DNA from: Coriobacteriales bacterium
GTDB taxonomy: Bacteria > Actinomycetota > Coriobacteriia > Coriobacteriales > Atopobiaceae
Direction: 5' to 3'
DNA length: 34,421 bases
Assembly: GCA_030533135.1 (NCBI GenBank)
Contig: JAUNJR010000008.1
Coordinates: 1-34,421, forward strand
Part shown: in pieces, positions 16,935 to 24,189 of the stretch
Layout of the letters: each line of letters opens with the position of its first letter
How positions within the stretch are numbered: the first letter of the stretch is position 1
Made by a program: the position numbers and the translations under genes
Notes under the pieces: model-generated
Database searches by the model: none
What the model was told of the DNA's origin: nothing
Seen by the model: only the letters and a program-made list of their open reading frames with translations

Positions 16935-17615
16935 CTATCTAAACCATTGGAACATGAGGATGGAGAAACAGGTGCGTAGCATGTAACGCACGATGTTGGG
17001 TAGATCCAAATAGCTCTGGCCTCCTTGGCGCTCCTCCATATGTGCAGGCACCTCAATCACTTTGGCGCCCTTGCGGGCCAGCATGGCCACCGTGTCAGGC
17101 TCAGGTGAGAGGTCAAAGCCCGTGGCAAAGTCTTCGATGAGGCGACGGTTATACATGCGCATGCCCGAGGTGGGGTCGCCGATGGTTGTACCGGTAGTGG
17201 CCTTGATGAGCCACGAGATGAGCCGTGAACCGATGCCGCGCGCACCGACCGGCGATTCGCCGTTTTCGGTTCGGGAGGCGATTACGATGTCTGCGTTCTG
17301 CTCCTGCATAGCCTGTGCCATCACAGGAATGTACTGCGGCAGGTGTTGCCCGTCGGCATCAAACTGAACGACGGCATCATAGCCATGGCGCTGGGCATAC
17401 TTCATTCCGGTCTTGAAGCCCGAGGTCAAGCCGGTGTTGATGGGCAACTCCACATGGTTGATTCCCTGCTCTTGGCAGATGGACTCCGTGCGATCCTTTG
17501 ATCCGTCATTAATGACCACATAGTCGACATCGGGACACGTAGCCACTAGCCCTGCAACCGTGTTCTGGATGCAGTCTTCCTCGTTGTATGCGGGAATAAC
17601 CGCCAAGACCCTCAC
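16935..17615 (-). CDS. GT2 polyprenyl-phosphate sugar synthase (DPM1-like)
   Basis: A 226-residue glycosyltransferase of the dolichyl-phosphate mannose/glucose synthase type, which loads a sugar on a polyprenyl phosphate carrier at the inner membrane face. The order is VLAVIPAYNEEDCI, then VINDGSKDRT, then QFDADGQHLPQYI, where DADG is the DxD metal site. GDPTSGMRMYNRR follows, as in most family members. There is no long C-terminal membrane domain; the adjacent DUF2304 protein could supply one. The start is GTG with GAGGAG 5 bases upstream. The two genes form an operon on the minus strand. The sugar and the final acceptor are unknown. Confidence 0.9.
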   Translation of the reverse strand: MRVLAVIPAYNEEDCIQNTVAGLVATCPDVDYVVINDGSKDRTESICQEQGINHVELPINTGLTSGFKTGMKYAQRHGYDAVVQFDADGQHLPQYIPVMAQAMQEQNADIVIASRTENGESPVGARGIGSRLISWLIKATTGTTIGDPTSGMRMYNRRLIEDFATGFDLSPEPDTVAMLARKGAKVIEVPAHMEERQGGQSYLDLPNIVRYMLRTCFSILMFQWFR

Positions 17616-17727
17616 GCTGACTCCTCTTCACCGACATTGGTACACCCATGATAGCCTAGCAGGGTCATTTTCTGTTGGTGGATGCTCGACGTATACTAAC
17701 AGAACGCCCGAGAGCGGACGTTGCCTC

Positions 17728-17756
17728 TTGGGCGTGGTGGTAAAGACCAATAGAAT
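17728..17756 (+). promoter_or_regulatory. Candidate promoter of the third licD gene
   Basis: TTGGGC (17728-17733) and TAGAAT (17751-17756) are 17 bases apart and end 21 bases before the licD start. An imperfect hairpin (17705-17714 with 17725-17734) overlaps the -35 and could be a control site. A second -10-like TATACT lies at 17692-17697. Confidence 0.4.
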
Positions 17757-17777
17757 GAGTGCAAAGGCTGGTGCCAT

Positions 17778-18893
17778 ATGGGCTTTCTGGCAAAACTGAA
17801 GCAGTTCCTGCCTCCGTCGTCGCGTTCCTTCCACGCTATGTATCGCGAGATGGTGGAGTCAAATTGGATTGTTAAGGACACGGGGCTGAAGCTCTATGAC
17901 ATGGACTACCAGTTCAATGCCCGGCTTGACCGGCTCGAGCGGCAAATTGCGACCCATGACACACACCTCAAAATGCTTGCCTGGGCCAACTATCGGAGGG
18001 CTGGCGAGTCACTCGACGATGCCAAGCGCCGTTTTTTCCACGACCTTCCCCAGGCCACTGGTGCCTCGAGGCTCCTGCAGTTGGCGACGTTGCAGCTTCT
18101 GAGTGAGTTCGATGCGCTGTGCAAGGAGCATCACCTGGATTATTGGGCATCTTGCGGGACCGTGCTGGGTGCCGTCCGTCATGGCGGGTTTGTCCCCTGG
18201 GATGACGACATCGACCTGGGCATGTTTCGCGAGGACCTTCTCAAGCTCATTGCGGCTGTGGAGGAGAGCGAGCGGTATCGCGTTACGGTGATCTACGACC
18301 GCTGGTTCATGTGCCGCCAGGTTCGCTTCAGGTATCTTGATGACTCCCTGCCGTGCTTCTTGGACCTGTTCATCTATGACTACACGAAGACCGCGGATGT
18401 CGAGCTTGTGGAGCGGCGTCACTTTGAGATGCGCGATCGTCTTGAAGCCGAGGCAACGTCTTCCCCTGCCGTGGCGCATTGGACGCATGACAACGCATCG
18501 ATTTCTGCCGATGACGAGCAGGCCCGTCCCATCAGGGAGCTCTTTGATCGCTACCTGGCAGAGCAGCAGTCAGGGGAGGGGCTCATGCTGCCCACCGCAA
18601 AGGGAGCACAGGGTATGGCATGGGCAGTGGACAACATGGAGGACCGCTGTGGCCGCCGGTGGCGGGTCTGCAGCCTTGACGAGGCCTTCCCCATGACATC
18701 GCTGGACTTCGAGGGACGTCAGATTCCAGTGCTCAGGAACTATGAAGTGTTCCTGGACGAGCTTTACGGAGATTACCTGTCCCTGCCTGACGATATCAAT
18801 GGCCACGACATCGTGCACCTTGATGAGGGCGTTCTGGACGCGCCTGAGACGCTATCAGCGTTGGAGCATCTTGTCTCGGGCGCAGGTGAGTGA
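17778..18893 (+). CDS. LicD-family phosphotransferase with N-terminal extension (third of three)
   Basis: A 371-residue LicD protein. The motif GTVLGAVRHGGFVPWDDDID lies at 127-146, about 85 residues further in than in the two other LicD proteins of the window. The extra N-terminal part (1-100) is charged and mostly helical in appearance, with no signal peptide. LPCFLDLFIYDYT replaces the usual IDVFP region, and LYGDYLSLPDD closes the domain. The Shine-Dalgarno is weak. The extension may bind a partner or the acceptor. A shared bidirectional terminator separates it from the converging carrier-protein gene. Transfer of phosphocholine or another CDP-linked group is inferred from the family and context. 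Confidence 0.88.
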   Translation: MGFLAKLKQFLPPSSRSFHAMYREMVESNWIVKDTGLKLYDMDYQFNARLDRLERQIATHDTHLKMLAWANYRRAGESLDDAKRRFFHDLPQATGASRLLQLATLQLLSEFDALCKEHHLDYWASCGTVLGAVRHGGFVPWDDDIDLGMFREDLLKLIAAVEESERYRVTVIYDRWFMCRQVRFRYLDDSLPCFLDLFIYDYTKTADVELVERRHFEMRDRLEAEATSSPAVAHWTHDNASISADDEQARPIRELFDRYLAEQQSGEGLMLPTAKGAQGMAWAVDNMEDRCGRRWRVCSLDEAFPMTSLDFEGRQIPVLRNYEVFLDELYGDYLSLPDDINGHDIVHLDEGVLDAPETLSALEHLVSGAGE

Positions 18894-18925
18894 AACTGAG
18901 GCAAGCGGGCACCCTGACCGATAAC

Positions 18926-18962
18926 AAGCGGCCCTCCCGATGAGATATCGGGAGGGCCGCTT
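18926..18962. terminator. Bidirectional terminator
   Basis: A perfect 16-bp stem (18926-18941 with 18947-18962) with a 5-base loop lies between the converging third licD and carrier-protein genes. T-rich sequence follows on the plus strand. Confidence 0.9.
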
Positions 18963-18983
18963 TGCTGTTGTTTTTGATACGTA

Positions 18984-19229
18984 TTAGTCTTCGTCAATCA
19001 GGCGCTGAACCATATCGCGCATGGCGGCTGCACTGTTGAAGTTCTCCGGGATGACGTCCTTGGCGGGAATGGAGATGTCGAACTCGTCATTGAGTGCGCT
19101 GATGATGGACAGGATGTCAAAGCTGTCCAGCACACGGTTGTCCACGAGTGCCGTCTCGGTCTCGTAGTCCACGTCCTCCTCGACATCCTGCAGGATTTCG
19201 ATGATGTCCTCAAGGGTGATTTCGTCCAT
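18984..19229 (-). CDS. Acyl/D-alanyl carrier protein (DltC-like)
   Basis: An 81-residue acidic, helical carrier protein. The phosphopantetheine site is Ser36 in LDSFDILSII, where the DSF form is used by D-alanyl carrier proteins (DltC) and many discrete carriers instead of the DSL of fatty-acid ACP. It would hold an activated amino or acyl group as a thioester for the MBOAT enzyme. The ligase, SGNH and MBOAT genes lie upstream on the same strand, but a repeat-protein gene on the other strand sits between ligase and carrier. GGAGGA lies a few bases before the ATG. The partner relation is inferred; a stand-alone ACP for other pathways is possible. Confidence 0.85.
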   Translation of the reverse strand: MDEITLEDIIEILQDVEEDVDYETETALVDNRVLDSFDILSIISALNDEFDISIPAKDVIPENFNSAAAMRDMVQRLIDED

Positions 19230-19317
19230 GGGTTCCTCCTAGGCTGTTGGAATCTAACGATACCCATGATAGCGCGTGGTGGCTCCAGGAGCGTCGTTTC
19301 TCACATGTAAGAAAATT

Positions 19318-19333
19318 CATCTGTAAACAGATG
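19318..19333. promoter_or_regulatory. Short inverted repeat upstream of the repeat-only exported protein
   Basis: CATCTGTAAACAGATG has 7-bp perfect arms around two A bases, 83 bases before the start codon of the repeat protein. It lies in the divergent region shared with the carrier-protein gene and could be an operator. No regulator is identified. Confidence 0.35.
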
Positions 19334-19415
19334 CTTCGGTAAGCCCTTCCACATGCTTTGGTAGTATGGTGTGGTTGCGTTGAGAGCTCGTACCTGCATT
19401 AAAGGAGTGATCAGT

Positions 19416-20876
19416 ATGTATGCAAAAGATGCTCGTTTGTCGCATCGTGTCGCGTGCGCGTTCGTGACCGTAGCGATGGCGACCTCGGTCTTTGCTGCGC
19501 TTCCCACATTTGCGCAGGCAGAGGACGAGGCTGTCGATCCGGTCGAGGCAGAAGAGGTCGTCGAGGACGTTGACGTCGTCGACGAGGTCGAGGCTGTTGA
19601 CGAGGCTGAGGCTGCCGAGGACGTCGAGGACGTCGCGGTTGTCGAAGAAGAGGTCGAGCTGACCGCCTCTGCCGTGGAAGAGGAGCCGGAGGACACCTAC
19701 GAGCTCACGGTTGCTGCTCCTCCCCAGGTTGGCTGGGTCAACGACGGTGTGGGCTGGAAGTACTACGACCAGAATGGTGCTCAGCAGTATGGCTTCGTCC
19801 TGTCCAAGGGCAAGTATTACTACCTGGACGAAGAGACCGGCTATATGAAGAGCGGCACGACGTTCACCTCTGGTGGCAAGAACTACATCTGCGACGCCGA
19901 CGGCGTGTGCCCCAACAGCACGTGGGTCAAGCTTGGCAGCTTCTGGTACTACACCGGCGTCAATCATGGTGACCTGTGCTACGGCTGGATCAAGGTTGAC
20001 GGCAAGAACTACTGGCTGGATGACACTGGCGTTCTGCGCATTGGTAAGTTCACGGTTTCAGGCAAGACCTACATTGCCGACAACAGTGGCGTTTGCACCC
20101 CCAACGCATGGGTTAAGTATGGCACCGAGTGGTACTACACCGATGCCAACTGCGCCTGCAAGACTGGTTGGGTTCTGTACAAGGATGACTGGTATTATCT
20201 GAATCCCGATAATGGCGTCATGGTCACCGGCTGGCTGACCACCGATGGTGGCAAGACCATCTATTACCTGAACGACTCGGGTGCCATGGCTAACGGCTGG
20301 AAGAAGATCTCTGGCGACTGGTACTACTTCAGGGATTCCGGCGCGATGGCAACCGGCTGGATCATGGACGAGGAAATCTGGTATTACCTCGATCCTTCCC
20401 ACGGCAGCAACCCGTCAAATGCGGGTGCCATGATCAGCAACAAGAAGTTCAACGACGGCAAGAACGACTACATTGCCAAGGCAAGCGGCGAGTGCCCGAA
20501 GGACGAGTGGATCAAGTATGACGGCCAGTGGTATCGCACTGATGCCAACTGCATGATCCGCAAGGGTTGGTACCAGGTTGATGGCGACTGGTACTTCTCT
20601 GACAGCAACGGCAAGATGCTCTCGAGCTGCGTCTTCACTGACTCCAAGGGCAACCTCTACATTGCCAGCGCCAGTGGTGCCTGCCCCGCCAACACGTGGG
20701 TCAAGCTCAGTGGCTACTGGTACTTCGCTGGCGACAGCTGCGCACTGCGTACCGGCTGGGTGCAGTACAAGGAAGACTGGTACTACCTGGACAAGACTGA
20801 CGGCCATATGCTGACGAGCACCACCACGCCTGATGGCTATGATGTGGATGCCAATGGCAAGTGGATCAAGTCGTAG
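19416..20876 (+). CDS. Exported choline-binding-type repeat protein without catalytic domain
   Basis: A 486-residue exported protein. A signal peptide (about 1-33, ending TFAQA) precedes an acidic Val/Glu/Asp/Ala tract of about 70 residues. The rest is choline-binding-type repeats from GWVNDGVGWKYYD to the cap TPDGYDVDANGKWIKS. At least four modules hold a Cys pair, three of them with exactly 18 residues between the Cys. No enzyme domain is seen, so it may be a wall-bound structural or adhesion protein. AAAGGAG lies 8 bases before the ATG at 19416; the frame is open from 19371, but the shorter start gives a proper signal peptide. It interrupts the Dlt-like gene group on the opposite strand. 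Confidence 0.9.
   Translation: MYAKDARLSHRVACAFVTVAMATSVFAALPTFAQAEDEAVDPVEAEEVVEDVDVVDEVEAVDEAEAAEDVEDVAVVEEEVELTASAVEEEPEDTYELTVAAPPQVGWVNDGVGWKYYDQNGAQQYGFVLSKGKYYYLDEETGYMKSGTTFTSGGKNYICDADGVCPNSTWVKLGSFWYYTGVNHGDLCYGWIKVDGKNYWLDDTGVLRIGKFTVSGKTYIADNSGVCTPNAWVKYGTEWYYTDANCACKTGWVLYKDDWYYLNPDNGVMVTGWLTTDGGKTIYYLNDSGAMANGWKKISGDWYYFRDSGAMATGWIMDEEIWYYLDPSHGSNPSNAGAMISNKKFNDGKNDYIAKASGECPKDEWIKYDGQWYRTDANCMIRKGWYQVDGDWYFSDSNGKMLSSCVFTDSKGNLYIASASGACPANTWVKLSGYWYFAGDSCALRTGWVQYKEDWYYLDKTDGHMLTSTTTPDGYDVDANGKWIKS
19725..20873 (+). repeat. Choline-binding-type repeat tract of the repeat-only protein
   Basis: About 380 codons of aromatic tandem repeats, alternating standard 20-residue units with longer Cys-containing modules near 19870-19990, 20063-20170, 20460-20570 and 20643-20765. 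Confidence 0.85.
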
Positions 20877-20914
20877 ATGGTGTAGCGCCTTCTCCTTCCG
20901 TTTGACGTAACAAC

Positions 20915-20949
20915 GCGCCGCCCTCAAACAGCTTGTTCGGGGGCGGCGC
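20915..20949. terminator. Terminator between converging repeat-protein and ligase genes
   Basis: A 9-bp all-G+C stem (20915-20923 with 20941-20949) encloses a 17-base loop that can itself pair weakly. CCTTTGTGT follows on the plus strand. It lies between two converging genes. Confidence 0.75.
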
Positions 20950-21017
20950 CTTTGTGTCTCGCAGTGTCGCGTTAGCCAAGTGGAGGACCTCCATCACTTG
21001 GCAAGGCTCACGTGGTT

Positions 21018-22541
21018 CTAGCGTTTGATGCGGCAGACAGCTTCAAGTGCGCGTCGGTCGATCTTCCCGTTCTTAGTCAGGGGCATCTCGTCAATCTGGT
21101 GCGTCCGGTTGGGGACCATGTACTGTGGCAGCGTCTCCTTGAGGCAGCTTGTGAGTTCACCCTTCTCAAGGGTTCCCACATAGATCAGGTGCAGGCGTTT
21201 ACGCTGGCCATCATACAGGCAACAGGCTCGATCAACTCCGTCTACTGCCTGTGCCGCCGCTTCGATGTCGCCGAGCTCGATGCGCTGGCCCAGATGCTTG
21301 ATCTGATGGTCCTTGCGCGAGGCATACACCAGGTTTCCTTCTTGGTCGTATGAGGCGAGGTCGCCCGTGCGATAGATGGTCTCCATCCAACGGCTGTTGA
21401 GGGGGTTTTGAACAAAGGCAGCTGCGGTTAGGTCGGGCCTTCCCAGATAGCCCAGGGCCAGCGAGGTGCCGCTCACGCAGATCTCGCCTTGAACGCCAAC
21501 CTCCGTGACCAGCTGGTCCTTATCGTCGAGCAGGAACACCTTCTCATTTGGGAAGGGGCGCCCCATGGGGATGACCTCGTCCTTCGCGTATGCGCGCTCG
21601 ATGGTCTGATAGGTGCAGTTGCAGGTGATTTCGGTCGGCCCGTAGAGATTGACGAAGGTCGCCGTGGGCAGCGCCTTCTGCCATACGCCGAGCTGCTTGG
21701 GCGGCATGACCTCGCCCGAGAACATGACCAGACGGATGTGCTCGGGCATCCGGTAGTCAAATCCGTTCATGATGGACACGAAGCACATGGCGCTGACGGC
21801 CCAGATGAGGACCGTGGCGCTGGTGTCGCACAGGTAGTCCATGAGCATCGTCGGCTGTGAGAAGAACTCGCGAGGCACCAGTCGCATGGTAGCGCCCGTG
21901 TTCAGCATGGAGTAGATGTCCTTGACTGAGACGTCAAAGTCAAAGGGCGCCTGGTTTGCGATGACATCGTGCTCCGTGATACCAAAGATGCCATCAAGCT
22001 GGGGAATGAAGTCGATGACGGAGCGATGAGAGACCACCACGCCCTTAGGGGTTCCCGTGCTGCCACTGGTGAAGTTGCAGTACAGCGGATCAACGTCGAT
22101 GGCCTGAGCACGGAGCGCCTGGAGCGTGTCAGAATCCGATTCGGTGCACAGCGCCTCGTCTACCAGCGCAACCTCCCATGGCGTATCGGCGAAGAGCTCG
22201 CGGGCGTGCGTCTCGTTGGCCGCGTCGGTCAGGATGACGGCGGGGGAGAGGGCCTCGCAGATGGCCTGCACGCGCACCTCGGTTTGACGGACGTCAATCA
22301 CGGAATAGAAGCATCCAGCCTGCACGGCTCCAAGCATGCAGGCCAAAGCTGCCGTGCTCTTCTCGAGATAGAGGGCTACTGCTTGGCGAGGCTGCGAACG
22401 GCGGGCAATCCAGGTGCCGGCCTGACGCGAAGCTTCAAGCAGTTGGGAGAAGGTCAAGGAAGAGGTGGTGTCAGCGACAGCGATTTTGTCGGGGACGTGA
22501 GCTGCGGTCTCTTCCAGCCAGCTGAGAACATTTGTGGCCAT
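21018..22541 (-). CDS. Amino-acid adenylating ligase (DltA-like)
   Basis: A 507-residue AMP-forming ligase, the length of DltA. It would adenylate an amino or other acid and load it on the carrier protein. Core motifs are in order: FTSGSTGTPKGVVVSH (A3, ATP loop), NLYGPTEITC (A5), YRTGD (A7), and KNGKIDRRAL with the catalytic Lys (A10). In the MFSGEVMP segment Ser275 stands where D-alanine-specific DltA enzymes have Cys in FCGE, a residue linked to D-Ala selectivity as I recall, so the substrate may differ. AAGGAG precedes the ATG. Upstream on the same strand are the SGNH and MBOAT genes, after a 232-base gap that holds a nested inverted repeat. A stand-alone NRPS-type adenylation domain is the alternative. 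Confidence 0.9.
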   Translation of the reverse strand: MATNVLSWLEETAAHVPDKIAVADTTSSLTFSQLLEASRQAGTWIARRSQPRQAVALYLEKSTAALACMLGAVQAGCFYSVIDVRQTEVRVQAICEALSPAVILTDAANETHARELFADTPWEVALVDEALCTESDSDTLQALRAQAIDVDPLYCNFTSGSTGTPKGVVVSHRSVIDFIPQLDGIFGITEHDVIANQAPFDFDVSVKDIYSMLNTGATMRLVPREFFSQPTMLMDYLCDTSATVLIWAVSAMCFVSIMNGFDYRMPEHIRLVMFSGEVMPPKQLGVWQKALPTATFVNLYGPTEITCNCTYQTIERAYAKDEVIPMGRPFPNEKVFLLDDKDQLVTEVGVQGEICVSGTSLALGYLGRPDLTAAAFVQNPLNSRWMETIYRTGDLASYDQEGNLVYASRKDHQIKHLGQRIELGDIEAAAQAVDGVDRACCLYDGQRKRLHLIYVGTLEKGELTSCLKETLPQYMVPNRTHQIDEMPLTKNGKIDRRALEAVCRIKR

Positions 22542-22616
22542 AAGGCTCCTTGCATTGCGGTCTTGCGGTTCGTACTACGGGATAAGGATATCCCATGGCT
22601 GCTTGTTTGGATATTG

Positions 22617-22731
22617 ACGCAGTTTCGGAGACTTCAATTGCAGATAACGCAGTTTGGGAGATTTCGACGTCATTTGTGCTCTGAAATCTCCCATACTGCG
22701 TATGAAACTTCTCAAGTCTCCATAAGTGCGT
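22617..22731. repeat. Nested inverted repeat with four related units
   Basis: Four units of about 18-20 bases occur: ACGCAGTTTCGGAGACTTCA (22617-22636) and ACGCAGTTTGGGAGATTTCG (22647-22666) on the plus strand, then their inverted relatives at 22682-22701 and 22714-22731. The inner pair differs at only two of 20 positions. The outer pair is looser. The block can fold as one long hairpin on either strand. It fills the gap between the SGNH stop and the ligase start. It may be a dispersed intergenic element, or a structured leader of the ligase transcript. Confidence 0.75.
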
Positions 22732-22773
22732 AAGCGTGCGCGCCACGCAATGATGCGCAAGCGCTCTGAGGCC

Positions 22774-24189
22774 CTATCGGAGCGAGACGGTCTGGTAGTG
22801 GCGGCGCTCGACTTCCGTTGCGCCTGGTTGGCGGGCAAGAATGCGCACGTTACAAGCCTGATAGCGGGCAAGATCGTTCGGAATTACGTAGGTAGCATCC
22901 GCCGACCAGTCACGAAGCGTAGTCCACTCTCCAGACTCGCTGTCTTGCATTTCGTAGGCATACTCGACCTGAACGTTTGAGCCCTGGTAGGAGATGGCCT
23001 CAAGGCTCAGCGTGTCTCCCTCTGGCGTTTCCTCAACGTAGACATAGTAGATGCCCGATAAGGAGGCCAGGTAGTCCTCCCACTCGTTATACGAATAGAA
23101 GAACCCACCCATGTCTTCGTGGGCTTCGGCACGATGTACGATGTCGGCAAAGATGGGGGTAAACCGCTCGGCCCCCTGCATGTTCAGATGCGTTGCGTCG
23201 ATGAAGTCGCTTTCCCAGATGTCGTAGACGTCCGCATGAGCCATGTTGAAGTCGAGGTATATGCCACCCTGCGAGGTGACCATCTGCTCGACGATTGCCA
23301 TGTCAGTGGGATAGGCGTCTGCAATGCTGAGAACCTCGAAGCGCGGATGTGGTGCCGCAAAGACGACGAGCTCAACGCCACGCTCGTTACAGAGCTTGCA
23401 GATGCCTTCAAGTCCGCGCAGCTCGCTTATGTTGAGGCCCTTACCGCCAAGTCCCAGATAGGCAAGATGGTTCACGCCAATGTGGTTGGCACCAAGCACC
23501 TCTGCGTTCAGTTGGCCCGTGTAGTTGGCATAGCCTTGCCCAAGCGGATGCCAGGTGCTGTCAATGCGCGCCTGCGCCTCGAGCGGCGTGTCGCACTCAA
23601 GGCGGTTACGGATATTGTTGGCGATGGCGCTTGGCGTGTAATTTACGTGGCTCAACGTGAAGGGCATCAGAAACGCCAGGGACGAGACCTTCCCCACATA
23701 GTCAGGATTGAGTATCAGCCTCGTGTAGCCCGTTACCTGTTCGCCAAGCGGTCGTCCATTGAGCATGGCCTGATAGAAGGCCATGTTGCTGTTGGCCCAC
23801 GGCTCTTCGGCAAGCTGCGTGTACGAGGTTCCCAAGATGACCCGCCGTACGGGATGCTCGTCAAGCACCGTCCGCAGGGCCTCGAGGGAGCTCTCAAGAG
23901 ACTGGCCGGGGCTTGCCAGGCAGAAGGAGTGTGTGCTCAAAGTGCTGTCGATTGGTCCGGGTTGGAGCGAGTCCTGTGCTACGGATGAGCCGATAACGAC
24001 CGTGTCAAACTGCTCTCCTGCTGCCGTAGCCTGCCGATACTCAAACCACACGGAGTCAGAGTTGGACCCGTACGGCTCGAGGGCGAGCGTCAGGGCGACG
24101 TCGATGGCCACCAACGCCGCGACAAGGACAAGAACACCGAGAAGGGTCCTCCAAAGAGGAGAGGGACGGCTCGCATCAGAAGTTGGCAT
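22774..24189 (-). CDS. SGNH-hydrolase-like membrane protein (DltD/AlgJ-like)
   Basis: A 471-residue protein with one N-terminal membrane helix (about 13-38) and an outer SGNH-type domain. The block I motif is VVIGSSVAQDSL (GSS at 67-69) and the C-terminal catalytic pair is DATHLN, with Asp331 and His334. Proteins of this type work with MBOAT acyltransferases: DltD in D-alanylation and AlgJ/AlgX-like proteins in O-acetylation. About 120 residues after the SGNH core form an extra beta-rich region (YYVYVEETPEGDTLSLEA). The frame is open to 24327, but the ATG at 24189 has GGAGGAGG upstream and gives a clean signal anchor; it overlaps the MBOAT stop by 14 bases, showing tight coupling. The transferred group is unknown. 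Confidence 0.83.
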   Translation of the reverse strand: MPTSDASRPSPLWRTLLGVLVLVAALVAIDVALTLALEPYGSNSDSVWFEYRQATAAGEQFDTVVIGSSVAQDSLQPGPIDSTLSTHSFCLASPGQSLESSLEALRTVLDEHPVRRVILGTSYTQLAEEPWANSNMAFYQAMLNGRPLGEQVTGYTRLILNPDYVGKVSSLAFLMPFTLSHVNYTPSAIANNIRNRLECDTPLEAQARIDSTWHPLGQGYANYTGQLNAEVLGANHIGVNHLAYLGLGGKGLNISELRGLEGICKLCNERGVELVVFAAPHPRFEVLSIADAYPTDMAIVEQMVTSQGGIYLDFNMAHADVYDIWESDFIDATHLNMQGAERFTPIFADIVHRAEAHEDMGGFFYSYNEWEDYLASLSGIYYVYVEETPEGDTLSLEAISYQGSNVQVEYAYEMQDSESGEWTTLRDWSADATYVIPNDLARYQACNVRILARQPGATEVERRHYQTVSLR

